A stretch of DNA of 5,253 bases from positions 1 to 5,253 of the forward strand of contig CAJONH010000264.1 in assembly GCA_905235825.1 (NCBI GenBank). The letters are read 5' to 3'. Shown piece after piece: positions 1-5,253 of this stretch (position 1 is its first letter; every line of letters starts with the position of its first letter). The notes beneath the pieces are model-generated. The model did not search any database. It was not told the origin of the DNA and was given only the letters and a program-made list of their open reading frames with translations. Source of the stretch: Candidatus Gastranaerophilales bacterium (lineage in GTDB: Bacteria > Cyanobacteriota > Vampirovibrionia > Gastranaerophilales > Gastranaerophilaceae). The translations under genes were made by a program, and so were the position numbers.

Positions 1-216
1 ATGAACGGCACCTGCCGCACCAGCTTCTGATTGCATTTCGGCAACTTTGACTTCTTTTCCCCATATATTAGTTTTATGTTGCGAAGCCCATTCATCAATC
101 CATTCACCCATTGTAGATGAAGGAGTAATCGGGTAGATTGCGGATACTTCACTTAACGCATAAGCTACATGTGCTGCTGCGTAGTTACCGTCAACCGTAA
201 TTGTTTTCTTTGTCAT
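1..216 (-). CDS. nifJ: Pyruvate:ferredoxin (flavodoxin) oxidoreductase, N-terminal part (runs off the left edge)
   Basis: The first 72 codons, from ATG at 216 leftward, encode the start of the single-chain pyruvate:ferredoxin oxidoreductase. This cytoplasmic enzyme uses thiamine diphosphate and iron-sulfur clusters to convert pyruvate and CoA to acetyl-CoA and CO2, passing electrons to ferredoxin or flavodoxin. The protein opens with a TVDGNYAAAHVAYALSEV-like stretch, then YPITPSSTMGEW (residues 29-40) and EMQSEAGAAGAVH (60-72). These are the hallmark domain I motifs. T31 and E64 fall at the same numbers as the pyruvate- and thiamine-contacting residues known in the Desulfovibrio africanus enzyme. 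The full family protein is about 1,200 residues, so only about 6% is visible and the cluster-binding domains are outside the window. The start is supported by GGAGAG at 225-230, eight bases upstream of the ATG. The gene is transcribed divergently from dnaX. A porA-type subunit is less likely, because the residue 45-72 segment matches the single-chain form. It points to anaerobic, fermentative metabolism. Confidence 0.95.
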   Translation of the reverse strand, partial: MTKKTITVDGNYAAAHVAYALSEVSAIYPITPSSTMGEWIDEWASQHKTNIWGKEVKVAEMQSEAGAAGAVH

Positions 217-224
217 TGTAACAA

Positions 225-230
225 CTCTCC
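225..230 (-). promoter_or_regulatory. Ribosome binding site of nifJ
   Basis: On the minus strand this reads GGAGAG, eight bases before the ATG whose first base is at 216. It is a strong Shine-Dalgarno match and fixes the start of the partial gene. Confidence 0.8.
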
Positions 231-262
231 TTTTTCTCAATAAAAAAAATTTGTTTAACCTA

Positions 263-291
263 ATTTAAAATGTAACGCAAATATACTTCAA
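263..291 (-). promoter_or_regulatory. Candidate sigma70-type promoter of nifJ (weak)
   Basis: On the minus strand, TTGAAG (286-291; four of six bases of the -35 consensus) is followed after 17 bases by TTAAAT (263-268; four of six of the -10 consensus). Transcription would start near 256 and leave a leader of about 40 bases. In DNA this AT-rich such matches arise by chance, so the call rests mainly on position and spacing. Confidence 0.3.
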
Positions 292-298
292 TTACAAA

Positions 299-317
299 TA
301 ATTTTAGAATAAAATTA
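299..317. repeat. AT-rich inverted repeat upstream of dnaX (8-base arms, 3-base centre)
   Basis: TAATTTTA (299-306) and TAAAATTA (310-317) are perfect reverse complements around a GAA centre. The element covers a possible dnaX -10 hexamer, TAGAAT at 305-310 (five of six consensus bases), for which I find no convincing -35. It could be a regulator site overlapping the promoter. It carries no G or C in its arms, however, so chance in AT-rich DNA is a real alternative. No T-run follows, so it is not a terminator. Confidence 0.35.
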
Positions 318-349
318 AATAAGAAAATTAATTGAACATGATATTCTAT

Positions 350-356
350 GGAGAAG
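350..356 (+). promoter_or_regulatory. Ribosome binding site that decides the TTG start of dnaX
   Basis: GGAGAAG lies at 350-356; its GGAG core is seven bases before the TTG at 361. The nearby ATGs at 338 and 348 are out of frame with dnaX, and the next in-frame ATG is codon 85, inside the conserved ATPase core. This site therefore supports TTG as the true start. Confidence 0.8.
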
Positions 357-360
357 ACAA

Positions 361-2211
361 TTGGAAACAAAATATATTCCTTTATATCGTAAATACAGAC
401 CTCAAACTTTTCATGATTTAATCGGTCAGGAAAATATAGTTCACGCATTGAGTAATGCCATTAAACTAAACAGAATAGCACACGCTTATCTGCTATGCGG
501 GCCGAGAGGAACGGGGAAAACTTCTTCTGCAAGAATTTTGGCTAAATCGCTAAATTGTAAAGAAGGCCCGACACTCACTCCCTGCGGTAAATGTCCTGCC
601 TGTCTTGATATTATGAACTCTATTCCAGTGGATGTTATTGAAATAGATGCCGCAAGCAACAGAAGCGTTGAAGATACTCAGGCTATTATCGAAAAAATTC
701 AATATGTTCCCGTTAACGGCAGGTATAAAATATATATTATAGATGAAGTTCACATGTTATCTCCCACTGCTTTTAATTCTCTTTTAAAAACATTAGAGGA
801 ACCTCCCGAAAATGTAATTTTTATTCTCGCAACAACGGAACCGCATAAAGTGCTTGATACCATAATATCGAGATGCCAGAGGTTTGATTACAGACGTATT
901 ACGACCAATGATATAGTAAATCGGCTTGAATATATTTCACAGCAGGAAAATATTAATATTTCAAAAGATGCACTATATTCGATAGCAAAAAATTCTCAAG
1001 GCGGAATGCGTGATGCACTGTCATTTTTAGACCAAATCAGCGTTCTTGGGGCAAATAAAGAAATATCCACGGACGATGTTAATGAACTTTTAGGTAAAAT
1101 ATCTTATGACAAATTATATGAAATCGGTGAATGTATTGCCAATTCGGATTGTACAAAATCCGTTGCACTGATTGATGAGGTTTATGCTAAAGGTAATGAG
1201 CCTGTTCAGCTTGTTAATAATTTAATTCAATATTTTAGAGATTTAATGATTATTAAAAATTGTTCCGATAAAGAATTAATATATTCTTTAACTCAGATTA
1301 ACGAAATTAATTATGATAAAAACAAATCTCTGGCAGATAAATTTACGGTAAGCGAAATTATTCAAATAATTGATAAATTATCATACTATACGACTCAAAT
1401 CAAAGATACAACAAACAAATATTTATGGCTGGAACTTTGTATAATTGATATTACAAACTACAAAAATCTGCCCTCGGCTGAAAACCTGCTTAAAAGAATA
1501 GAAGCATTAGAAGCACAAATATCTTCGGGAATACCTGTTTCAAAACAAACAGTATCAGCTTCACAGTCTGTAGTAAAGCCTGTTATACCCTCCGATATCA
1601 AACCCGAAACTCCCGAAATAAAAAGAGAATTACAACCCGTTCAAAAACAGGAGCAAATGCAATCGAGTCAGAAGCAAAATCCGCAGTCTGCTTCACAGCC
1701 TCAGGAAATTGTTAAACCTGCTCAATCACAGGTCAATAATGATTTACACAATTTATGGGTAAGTGTACTTCAAAGCATAAGCAATAATGCCGCAAAAGCA
1801 TTTTATCAGCAAAAGGCACAGCCCGTTGAACTTTCCGAAAAAAGAATATTAATTGCATTTCCAAATGAAATGTTTGTTAAAATGGCGGAAAATAAAACAA
1901 AACAACAGGCATTGGCAGATGCCGTAACATCATATCTCGGTATTAAAAATCCGAATATCCAAATAATCACAACTGCTGATATTCCCAAAGATATGGTTAA
2001 TATTTCGACTCCGTCCAAAATTGAACCTGTAGAGGCTGTTCAACAGGTTAAACAAAGTGAAGAAATAACTGATATTCAAAAACAGGAAGAAGAAGAATAT
2101 CATGCTTATGTTGAAGCTCAAAATCAGGAAACACAAAAAAACGAAAAGCATATAGATACATCAAGTCAGGCTTCAATGGTGAAAGATTTATTTGACGGTA
2201 AATTTATATAA
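361..2211 (+). CDS. dnaX: DNA polymerase III subunit tau (clamp-loader ATPase, DnaX)
   Basis: This is the replicative clamp-loader subunit of 616 residues: a cytoplasmic AAA+ ATPase that loads the beta sliding clamp and, through its tau tail, links the loader to polymerase and helicase. In order: the N-terminal LYRKYRPQTF box (8-17), Walker A GPRGTGKT (47-54), a four-cysteine zinc site (C66, C75, C78, C81), Walker B with IIDEVH (126-131), sensor 1 ATTEPHK (157-163), the SRC arginine-finger motif (170-172) and sensor 2 GGMRDAL (214-220). The clamp-loader collar follows to about residue 370. Residues 390-460 form a Q/P/S/K-rich, probably disordered linker, and 462-545 a folded tau-type C-terminal domain. 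The last 70 residues are acidic and glutamine-rich. The start is TTG, set by a GGAG site; no in-frame ATG exists before codon 85. The core (for example SRCQRFDYRRI) resembles cyanobacterial DnaX from memory. No typical frameshift site sits at the collar/linker boundary, so a short gamma form is not evident. Confidence 0.97.
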   Translation: METKYIPLYRKYRPQTFHDLIGQENIVHALSNAIKLNRIAHAYLLCGPRGTGKTSSARILAKSLNCKEGPTLTPCGKCPACLDIMNSIPVDVIEIDAASNRSVEDTQAIIEKIQYVPVNGRYKIYIIDEVHMLSPTAFNSLLKTLEEPPENVIFILATTEPHKVLDTIISRCQRFDYRRITTNDIVNRLEYISQQENINISKDALYSIAKNSQGGMRDALSFLDQISVLGANKEISTDDVNELLGKISYDKLYEIGECIANSDCTKSVALIDEVYAKGNEPVQLVNNLIQYFRDLMIIKNCSDKELIYSLTQINEINYDKNKSLADKFTVSEIIQIIDKLSYYTTQIKDTTNKYLWLELCIIDITNYKNLPSAENLLKRIEALEAQISSGIPVSKQTVSASQSVVKPVIPSDIKPETPEIKRELQPVQKQEQMQSSQKQNPQSASQPQEIVKPAQSQVNNDLHNLWVSVLQSISNNAAKAFYQQKAQPVELSEKRILIAFPNEMFVKMAENKTKQQALADAVTSYLGIKNPNIQIITTADIPKDMVNISTPSKIEPVEAVQQVKQSEEITDIQKQEEEEYHAYVEAQNQETQKNEKHIDTSSQASMVKDLFDGKFI

Positions 2212-2229
2212 ATCTTTAGACTTATGCAT
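2212..2229. other. Convergent junction of dnaX and the glycan operon, no terminator seen
   Basis: Only 18 bases separate the stop codons of two genes that face each other. The sequence and its flanks hold no GC-containing stem followed by a T-run on either strand. The only symmetry is an AT-only palindrome, ATTTATATAAAT (2202-2213), which is too weak to terminate by itself. Transcripts from both sides may overlap here or end by another mechanism. Confidence 0.55.
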
Positions 2230-3564
2230 TTATTCTGATTTTTCTTCTCTTGTTAAAACGGTTAAAATTGCTGCCATAGTCCAAAATACAAATTGTATTT
2301 GAGGTCTGAAATAAATTGTATCAACAAGTCCGTGAACCATAACGGCAAGAATTGAAGTTAATGCTGTAAATAATATAATTTTTTCCGCTCTGTCTGAGGA
2401 ATAAATATATTTTTTTATACCCGAAATAAAAATTGAACCGAGAAACATTAAAAATGCAATCAACGAGAAAATACCGCTTTCAACCGCCATTTCAAGAAAA
2501 ACGCTGTAACAGCTTAATGCATCAAATCCCGAAAGCATATAAAGTCCGTATATTTCACGAAAAACTTTATTCCCGACACCGATACCGAAAACAGGATTAT
2601 CTTGAAACATTTGTATTGCAGAGTTATATACATTCATTCTGAATGATGTAGAGGAATCGCCACGCATTATGAATATAGACATAAGTCTTTGCAGAATGCT
2701 TTGATGAAGTAAAACGAAAGAAATACCAAAAACTGTAATTGCAGCGGCAATTGCACGGCATCTTTTATTTATTTGAATAAGCACGGCAATCAGGCAGAGT
2801 ATAATTGCAAAAAGTGCAATATATGCCCCTCTGCATCCCGTATAAAATATACATAATGCAGAAATCAAGAATGAAACAAACAATATAAATGCGGGTATGA
2901 ATTGTTTTTTATAAAAATATAACGAACTCATACCGATTAATGCGGGAATACATGCAATTAACCAGCCTCCAAACAAATTGGGATTATAAGGTTTTAAAGT
3001 TCCATATACTCTGGTTAAAACATTTTCGGGATTTACATAACTTGTATCCTGCCATGTTGCTATATTTGCAACTCCTGCCGTATTTTGCAAAATTCCTATT
3101 ATGCTTTCTCCCGTAATTAAAATCGAAATAACCAATAATATAAGTACTATACATCGTTTATTATTTTTTAAAAACTGACACATTGCAAAATAAAAAGCAA
3201 AATATAAAAGCGTTTTTGAAAATCCGTAAAAACTTTGAACAGGCATTGACGACGTAAAATTTGTAATTAAACAAATAAACAGATATATAAGTAAATAAAA
3301 ATTATTTATTTCAAGTTCAAGTTTCTCGCCTTTTGTCATTAATACTTTTAAAACTGCCAATAAAGGCATAATAAATGCGAATATTGCCGTGGTATTATTA
3401 GATGCAAAGATTGAAACAATATAAATTGATATTATTGAAAGAACAATAAAAAAATCAATATTTGACAATAAGAAACTGTTTAATCTTATATTATTTAAAC
3501 CCGATTGAATAACAAATAAAAATTTATTAACCAAATCAAATATTTTAGAATTTAAAACCTTCAT
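2230..3564 (-). CDS. O-antigen ligase/polymerase (Wzy_C) superfamily membrane protein, IctB-like
   Basis: This 444-residue polytopic inner-membrane protein has about 11-12 hydrophobic segments (roughly 36-53, 58-76, 88-102, 118-132, 137-155, 199-216, 221-240, 246-264, 269-287, 355-382, 396-414, 422-437). It carries superfamily motifs: RVYGTLKPYNPNLFGGWL (185-202), TGCRGAYIAL (242-251), and a long extracytoplasmic loop from R301 with FRMNVYNSAIQMF, GIGVGN (327-332), FDALSCYSVFLE and AVESG (360-364). This loop pattern is that of the cyanobacterial IctB group, once proposed as bicarbonate transporters but related to O-antigen ligases and polymerases. In the WaaL signature H-[NSQ]-x9-G-xx-G, the histidine is Y353 and the last glycine S367, so a classical WaaL ligase is unlikely. 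A role in polymerising or attaching an envelope glycan is inferred. It is the last gene of the operon, starting directly after the upstream stop codon (TAAATG). The only ribosome-binding signal is a weak purine run, AAGAAGAA, so coupled translation is likely. Confidence 0.85.
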   Translation of the reverse strand: MKVLNSKIFDLVNKFLFVIQSGLNNIRLNSFLLSNIDFFIVLSIISIYIVSIFASNNTTAIFAFIMPLLAVLKVLMTKGEKLELEINNFYLLIYLFICLITNFTSSMPVQSFYGFSKTLLYFAFYFAMCQFLKNNKRCIVLILLVISILITGESIIGILQNTAGVANIATWQDTSYVNPENVLTRVYGTLKPYNPNLFGGWLIACIPALIGMSSLYFYKKQFIPAFILFVSFLISALCIFYTGCRGAYIALFAIILCLIAVLIQINKRCRAIAAAITVFGISFVLLHQSILQRLMSIFIMRGDSSTSFRMNVYNSAIQMFQDNPVFGIGVGNKVFREIYGLYMLSGFDALSCYSVFLEMAVESGIFSLIAFLMFLGSIFISGIKKYIYSSDRAEKIILFTALTSILAVMVHGLVDTIYFRPQIQFVFWTMAAILTVLTREEKSE

Positions 3565-4077
3565 TTATTGTTCTTCTTTTTCTTCTGTAACTTCAATGAT
3601 ATTAGAAATTACACCTTGATATTTATATAATTCACCTTCAATTACAACGGGAATACCCATTTTAATTTTATTTCCGCCTGCGACATAACCGTCGGGAGTC
3701 TTTTTTGCATTATCTTCAAGCCTTACAATAAAGTCAAAGAGTCCCGGTGTTGAAACGTCTTCAACAAATTCGTATCCTTTTTTATTTTTTGCGGGAACAA
3801 AAGTCATTCGTGGTCTTCCGTCTGCCGCATTTATTTTCAATTTTGTATAAGGTACATTTCTTATTGTAATAAATGCCGAATCCCCTATCTTAAAAGGGGC
3901 AGTATTTGTTGAAAGGGAAATGCCCCTAAAGAAAACATCGAACATAATTTTTGTTTCTTTTTCTATCGGTAAATTTGCAAAATTTTTCTTTTTAGAAATT
4001 GCAATTCCTCCGATAATTAAAGCAAAAACAGTAAATGCAATTATTATATAATCCGTTACTTTTAACTTTTTAAGCAT
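3565..4077 (-). CDS. DUF4330 family membrane-anchored protein
   Basis: This 170-residue protein has a short basic N-terminus (MLKKLK), one hydrophobic segment at about 9-27 with no obvious cleavage or lipobox site, and a soluble remainder rich in beta-type alternation. The positive-inside rule places the soluble part outside the cytoplasm. I assign it to DUF4330 from remembered family members, mainly cyanobacterial, of similar length and layout. The shared blocks are IMFDVFFRGISL (44-55), FITIRNVPYTKLKI (69-82), GGNKIKMGIPVVIEG (134-148) and GVISNIIEV (155-163). The C-terminus is acidic (TEEKEEQ), and this stretch also supplies the purine-rich leader of the next gene. No catalytic motif is visible and the biochemical function is unknown. 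It lies between a heptose kinase and an IctB-like glycan protein, with TAAATG at both junctions, which suggests an accessory part in envelope glycan assembly (inference). Its ribosome binding site, AGGAGA at 4086-4091, sits in the last codons of the kinase gene. Confidence 0.83.
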   Translation of the reverse strand: MLKKLKVTDYIIIAFTVFALIIGGIAISKKKNFANLPIEKETKIMFDVFFRGISLSTNTAPFKIGDSAFITIRNVPYTKLKINAADGRPRMTFVPAKNKKGYEFVEDVSTPGLFDFIVRLEDNAKKTPDGYVAGGNKIKMGIPVVIEGELYKYQGVISNIIEVTEEKEEQ

Positions 4078-5112
4078 TTATAAAATCTCCTTTAATTTTT
4101 CAAACTGCATTTTTTCGACTGCCGAATATAAAGTTTCAGTTGTTGTTACGGCACATCCAAAGTATCTTATAACAATACTTGCAGCTAAATTACCCAGAAT
4201 TGCGGCATTCTTTTTGCTCATTCCCGAAGCCATTGCAAGTGTATAAGTTGCAACAACGGTATCACCTGCACCCGTTACATCAAAAACATCCGTTTTATTA
4301 AATACGGGGATTTTTGTATAAGTTCCGTCATTTTCAAATAATGCCATGCCATCTCCGCCTAATGTTATCAGTACCGAGTCTGCATTGGTTTTAGAAAGAA
4401 TTATATTCCCCGTTTCCTTCAATGATTGTGTATCTTTAATCAAAATTCCGGCAAATTTTTCGCTGTCAGGCTGATTTGGTGTCATTGAAGTAACACCTTT
4501 AAAACGGTCTAAATCTTTTTGAGAATCAACAACTATAATTTTATTATGGATTTTGCAAAGCTCAATTGCACTGTTTATAACTCTCGGTGTTAATACTCCG
4601 ATATTGTAGTCGGATAAAATAACTGCATCGTGTTTGGGAATTGCAATTTCCATTTGTTTTATGAGTTTATTTTCCGTTTCTATAGAAATCGGTTCAATTG
4701 TTTCTCTGTCAATTCTTACAATCTGCTGGGTTACGGATTGTGAACACGAACCTGAAATTCTTGTTTTTACGGTCGTTGCACGTTTTGCATCTTTAACCAT
4801 ATATTCGGTATTTACATCAGCTTCTTTAAACGTATTCAAAAGTATGGAAGCATAATAATCATCACCGCAGACACCTAAAACACTTACCTGACCGTCATTT
4901 AAAGAGGCAACATTGTGTGCGGCATTTGAAGCTGCACCTAATATAATTTTTGTTTTATAATGACGAAGAATTAATACGGGAGCTTCCCTGCTCATACGGT
5001 CTGTGGTTCCGTATACCATTTCATCTATTGCCATATCTCCGATTACTAATACGGAAGGAGTTTTCAGGTTTTCAATGCCCTTTAAGAGTTCTTCTTTATC
5101 TACGGTAAACAT
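4078..5112 (-). CDS. hldA: D-glycero-beta-D-manno-heptose-7-phosphate kinase, monofunctional (PfkB family)
   Basis: This 344-residue cytoplasmic sugar kinase is of the RfaE1/HldE N-terminal-domain type. That family phosphorylates D-glycero-D-manno-heptose 7-phosphate at C1 with ATP, an early step towards ADP-heptose for envelope glycans. Visible marks are VLVIGDMAIDEMVYG (21-35), SREAPV (41-46), the substrate-side LGAASNAAHNVASL (59-72), GVCGDD (80-85), SDYNIGVLTP (167-176) where the family usually has SDYGKGVLT, VDSQKDLDRF followed by TPNQ (195-214), and the second PfkB signature DVTGAGDTVVATY (278-290) with predicted catalytic base D284. E. coli HldE is about 477 residues with a C-terminal cytidylyltransferase-fold domain. 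That domain is absent here, so a separate HldC-type enzyme would be needed elsewhere. The SREAPV and glycine-rich blocks favour heptose kinase over other PfkB sugar kinases, but substrate is inferred from family. The start has AAAGGG five bases upstream. It is the first gene of the operon and its stop abuts the next ATG. Confidence 0.88.
   Translation of the reverse strand: MFTVDKEELLKGIENLKTPSVLVIGDMAIDEMVYGTTDRMSREAPVLILRHYKTKIILGAASNAAHNVASLNDGQVSVLGVCGDDYYASILLNTFKEADVNTEYMVKDAKRATTVKTRISGSCSQSVTQQIVRIDRETIEPISIETENKLIKQMEIAIPKHDAVILSDYNIGVLTPRVINSAIELCKIHNKIIVVDSQKDLDRFKGVTSMTPNQPDSEKFAGILIKDTQSLKETGNIILSKTNADSVLITLGGDGMALFENDGTYTKIPVFNKTDVFDVTGAGDTVVATYTLAMASGMSKKNAAILGNLAASIVIRYFGCAVTTTETLYSAVEKMQFEKLKEIL
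4086..4091 (-). promoter_or_regulatory. Ribosome binding site of the DUF4330 gene inside the kinase gene
   Basis: On the minus strand AGGAGA, with its GGAG core at 4087-4090, lies nine bases before the ATG whose first base is 4077. It is formed by the AAG-GAG-ATT codons (Lys-Glu-Ile) just before the kinase stop. Terminating ribosomes are thus delivered onto a strong site and the adjoining TAAATG, which supports translational coupling. Confidence 0.7.
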
Positions 5113-5117
5113 GTATG

Positions 5118-5123
5118 CCCTTT
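5118..5123 (-). promoter_or_regulatory. Ribosome binding site of the heptose kinase gene
   Basis: On the minus strand AAAGGG lies five bases before the ATG at 5112-5110. It is a moderate match to the Shine-Dalgarno consensus at a slightly short spacing, and supports the chosen start. Confidence 0.65.
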
Positions 5124-5141
5124 CTTTATTATCTATATATT

Positions 5142-5171
5142 ATCATAAAATCATTAACATAAATTTGTAAA
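5142..5171 (-). promoter_or_regulatory. Sigma70-type promoter of the kinase-DUF4330-IctB-like operon
   Basis: On the minus strand TTTACA (5166-5171; five of six -35 bases) and TATGAT (5142-5147; five of six -10 bases) are separated by 18 bases. Transcription would begin near 5135 and give a leader of roughly 23 bases before the kinase ATG. It is the best hexamer pair in this intergenic region and stands just downstream of the preceding gene's terminator, where a new unit should start. The -35 shares three bases with that terminator's T-run. The surrounding DNA is AT-rich, so chance matches cannot be excluded. Confidence 0.55.
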
Positions 5172-5194
5172 AAAAGCGGGATATGAAATCCCGC
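5169..5194 (-). terminator. Rho-independent terminator of a leftward gene beyond the right edge
   Basis: The minus strand reads GCGGGAT, loop TTCAT, ATCCCGC, then seven T. The seven-base stem (arms 5188-5194 and 5176-5182) pairs perfectly, is GC-rich in an AT-rich setting, and is followed directly by the T-run at 5175-5169. On the plus strand no T-run follows the stem, so the terminator works leftward only. It implies that the gene to the right is on the minus strand and ends before position 5195, and it separates that gene from the kinase operon. Confidence 0.87.
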
Positions 5195-5253
5195 ATACAT
5201 ACTACGTAAATAATTATTTTTTAAACGCTTATTTTCCTTTTTACCATGCACAT
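5195..5253 (-). other. Probable 3' end of an upstream minus-strand gene plus its trailer, gene not identifiable
   Basis: The terminator to the left implies that a leftward gene ends here. Two minus-strand frames close before it: one with TAA at 5241-5243 after the residues C-A-W, the other with TAA at 5221-5223 after M-C-M-V-K-R-K-I-S-V. The third frame runs on through the terminator and into the operon leader and is unlikely to be coding. Too few codons are present to choose between the first two or to name a product. Confidence 0.35.

Noticed and set aside
254..269. TTTAA/TTAAA small inverted repeat in the nifJ-dnaX intergenic region
   Set aside because: Five A/T pairs around a six-base loop are too weak and too common in this composition to call a site or hairpin.
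550..753. Open frame of 67 codons on the minus strand inside dnaX
   Set aside because: It lies opposite the strongly conserved DnaX core, has no recognisable family or ribosome binding site, and looks like a shadow of the real gene. The same applies to minus-strand frames at 1806-2018, 1930-2151 and 260-448.
783..993. T-TTA-AAA (783-789) and A-AAA-AAT (987-993) heptamers in frame inside the dnaX ATPase core
   Set aside because: Slippage would truncate within the ATPase domain and give no useful product. A-rich heptamers are expected by chance in an AT-rich gene.
2136..2142. A-AAA-AAC slippery heptamer in frame near the 3' end of dnaX
   Set aside because: It is a proper -1 heptamer, but slipping there replaces the last ~22 codons with ~17 and a stop at 2193-2195. 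The product is almost full length, so it cannot make a gamma-like form. I saw no clear stimulatory stem or upstream Shine-Dalgarno-like element.
2433..2642. Open frame of 69 codons on the plus strand opposite the IctB-like gene
   Set aside because: It lies opposite the conserved loop of the membrane protein, and its translation has no recognisable domain or family. A similar plus-strand frame at 4634-4855 opposite the kinase is rejected for the same reason.
2230..3564. Annotation as a bicarbonate transporter (IctB)
   Set aside because: The similarity is to the IctB group, but the transport role was an early proposal for cyanobacteria and fits poorly with a heptose kinase operon and a PFOR-bearing organism. 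I kept the broader superfamily call.
5246..5253. Possible plus-strand ATG at 5246 starting a rightward gene
   Set aside because: No Shine-Dalgarno sequence precedes it; the bases before it are pyrimidine-rich. The leftward terminator nearby instead predicts a minus-strand gene.

Overview
The window is AT-rich (roughly one third G+C by eye) and bacterial. It carries one 5'-truncated-by-window gene and four complete genes. Three protein families together suggest a fermentative anaerobe related to Cyanobacteria but not photosynthetic, for example a gut-type Melainabacteria/Vampirovibrionia (Gastranaerophilales) lineage. The evidence is a single-chain pyruvate:ferredoxin oxidoreductase (anaerobic metabolism), a DnaX whose clamp-loader core reads like cyanobacterial DnaX, and a DUF4330 protein next to an IctB-like membrane protein, both best known from Cyanobacteria. 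The lineage call is inferred from remembered family sequences, not from a search.

Layout. Positions 1-216 (minus) are the first 72 codons of nifJ/PFOR, which runs out of the left edge. Positions 217-360 are a divergent intergenic region holding both Shine-Dalgarno sites, weak candidate promoters and an AT-rich dyad. Positions 361-2211 (plus) are dnaX, starting with TTG. After an 18-base convergent junction without a recognisable terminator comes a minus-strand three-gene operon, read right to left: a monofunctional heptose-7-phosphate kinase (5112-4078), a DUF4330 membrane-anchored protein (4077-3565) and an O-antigen ligase/polymerase superfamily membrane protein of IctB type (3564-2230). 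Both internal junctions are exactly TAAATG, with no base between stop and start. Upstream of the operon lie a good sigma70-type promoter and, overlapping its -35, an intrinsic terminator for a gene off the right edge.

How the genes fit together. PFOR and dnaX are housekeeping genes. The operon looks like an envelope-glycan unit: a cytoplasmic kinase of the ADP-heptose pathway, an anchored protein with a predicted extracytoplasmic domain and no assigned function, and a polytopic glycan polymerase/ligase-like protein. That the three serve one pathway is inferred from their tight coupling. I see no mobile element, CRISPR array, tRNA or rRNA. The least described element is the DUF4330/IctB-like pair coupled to a heptose kinase.
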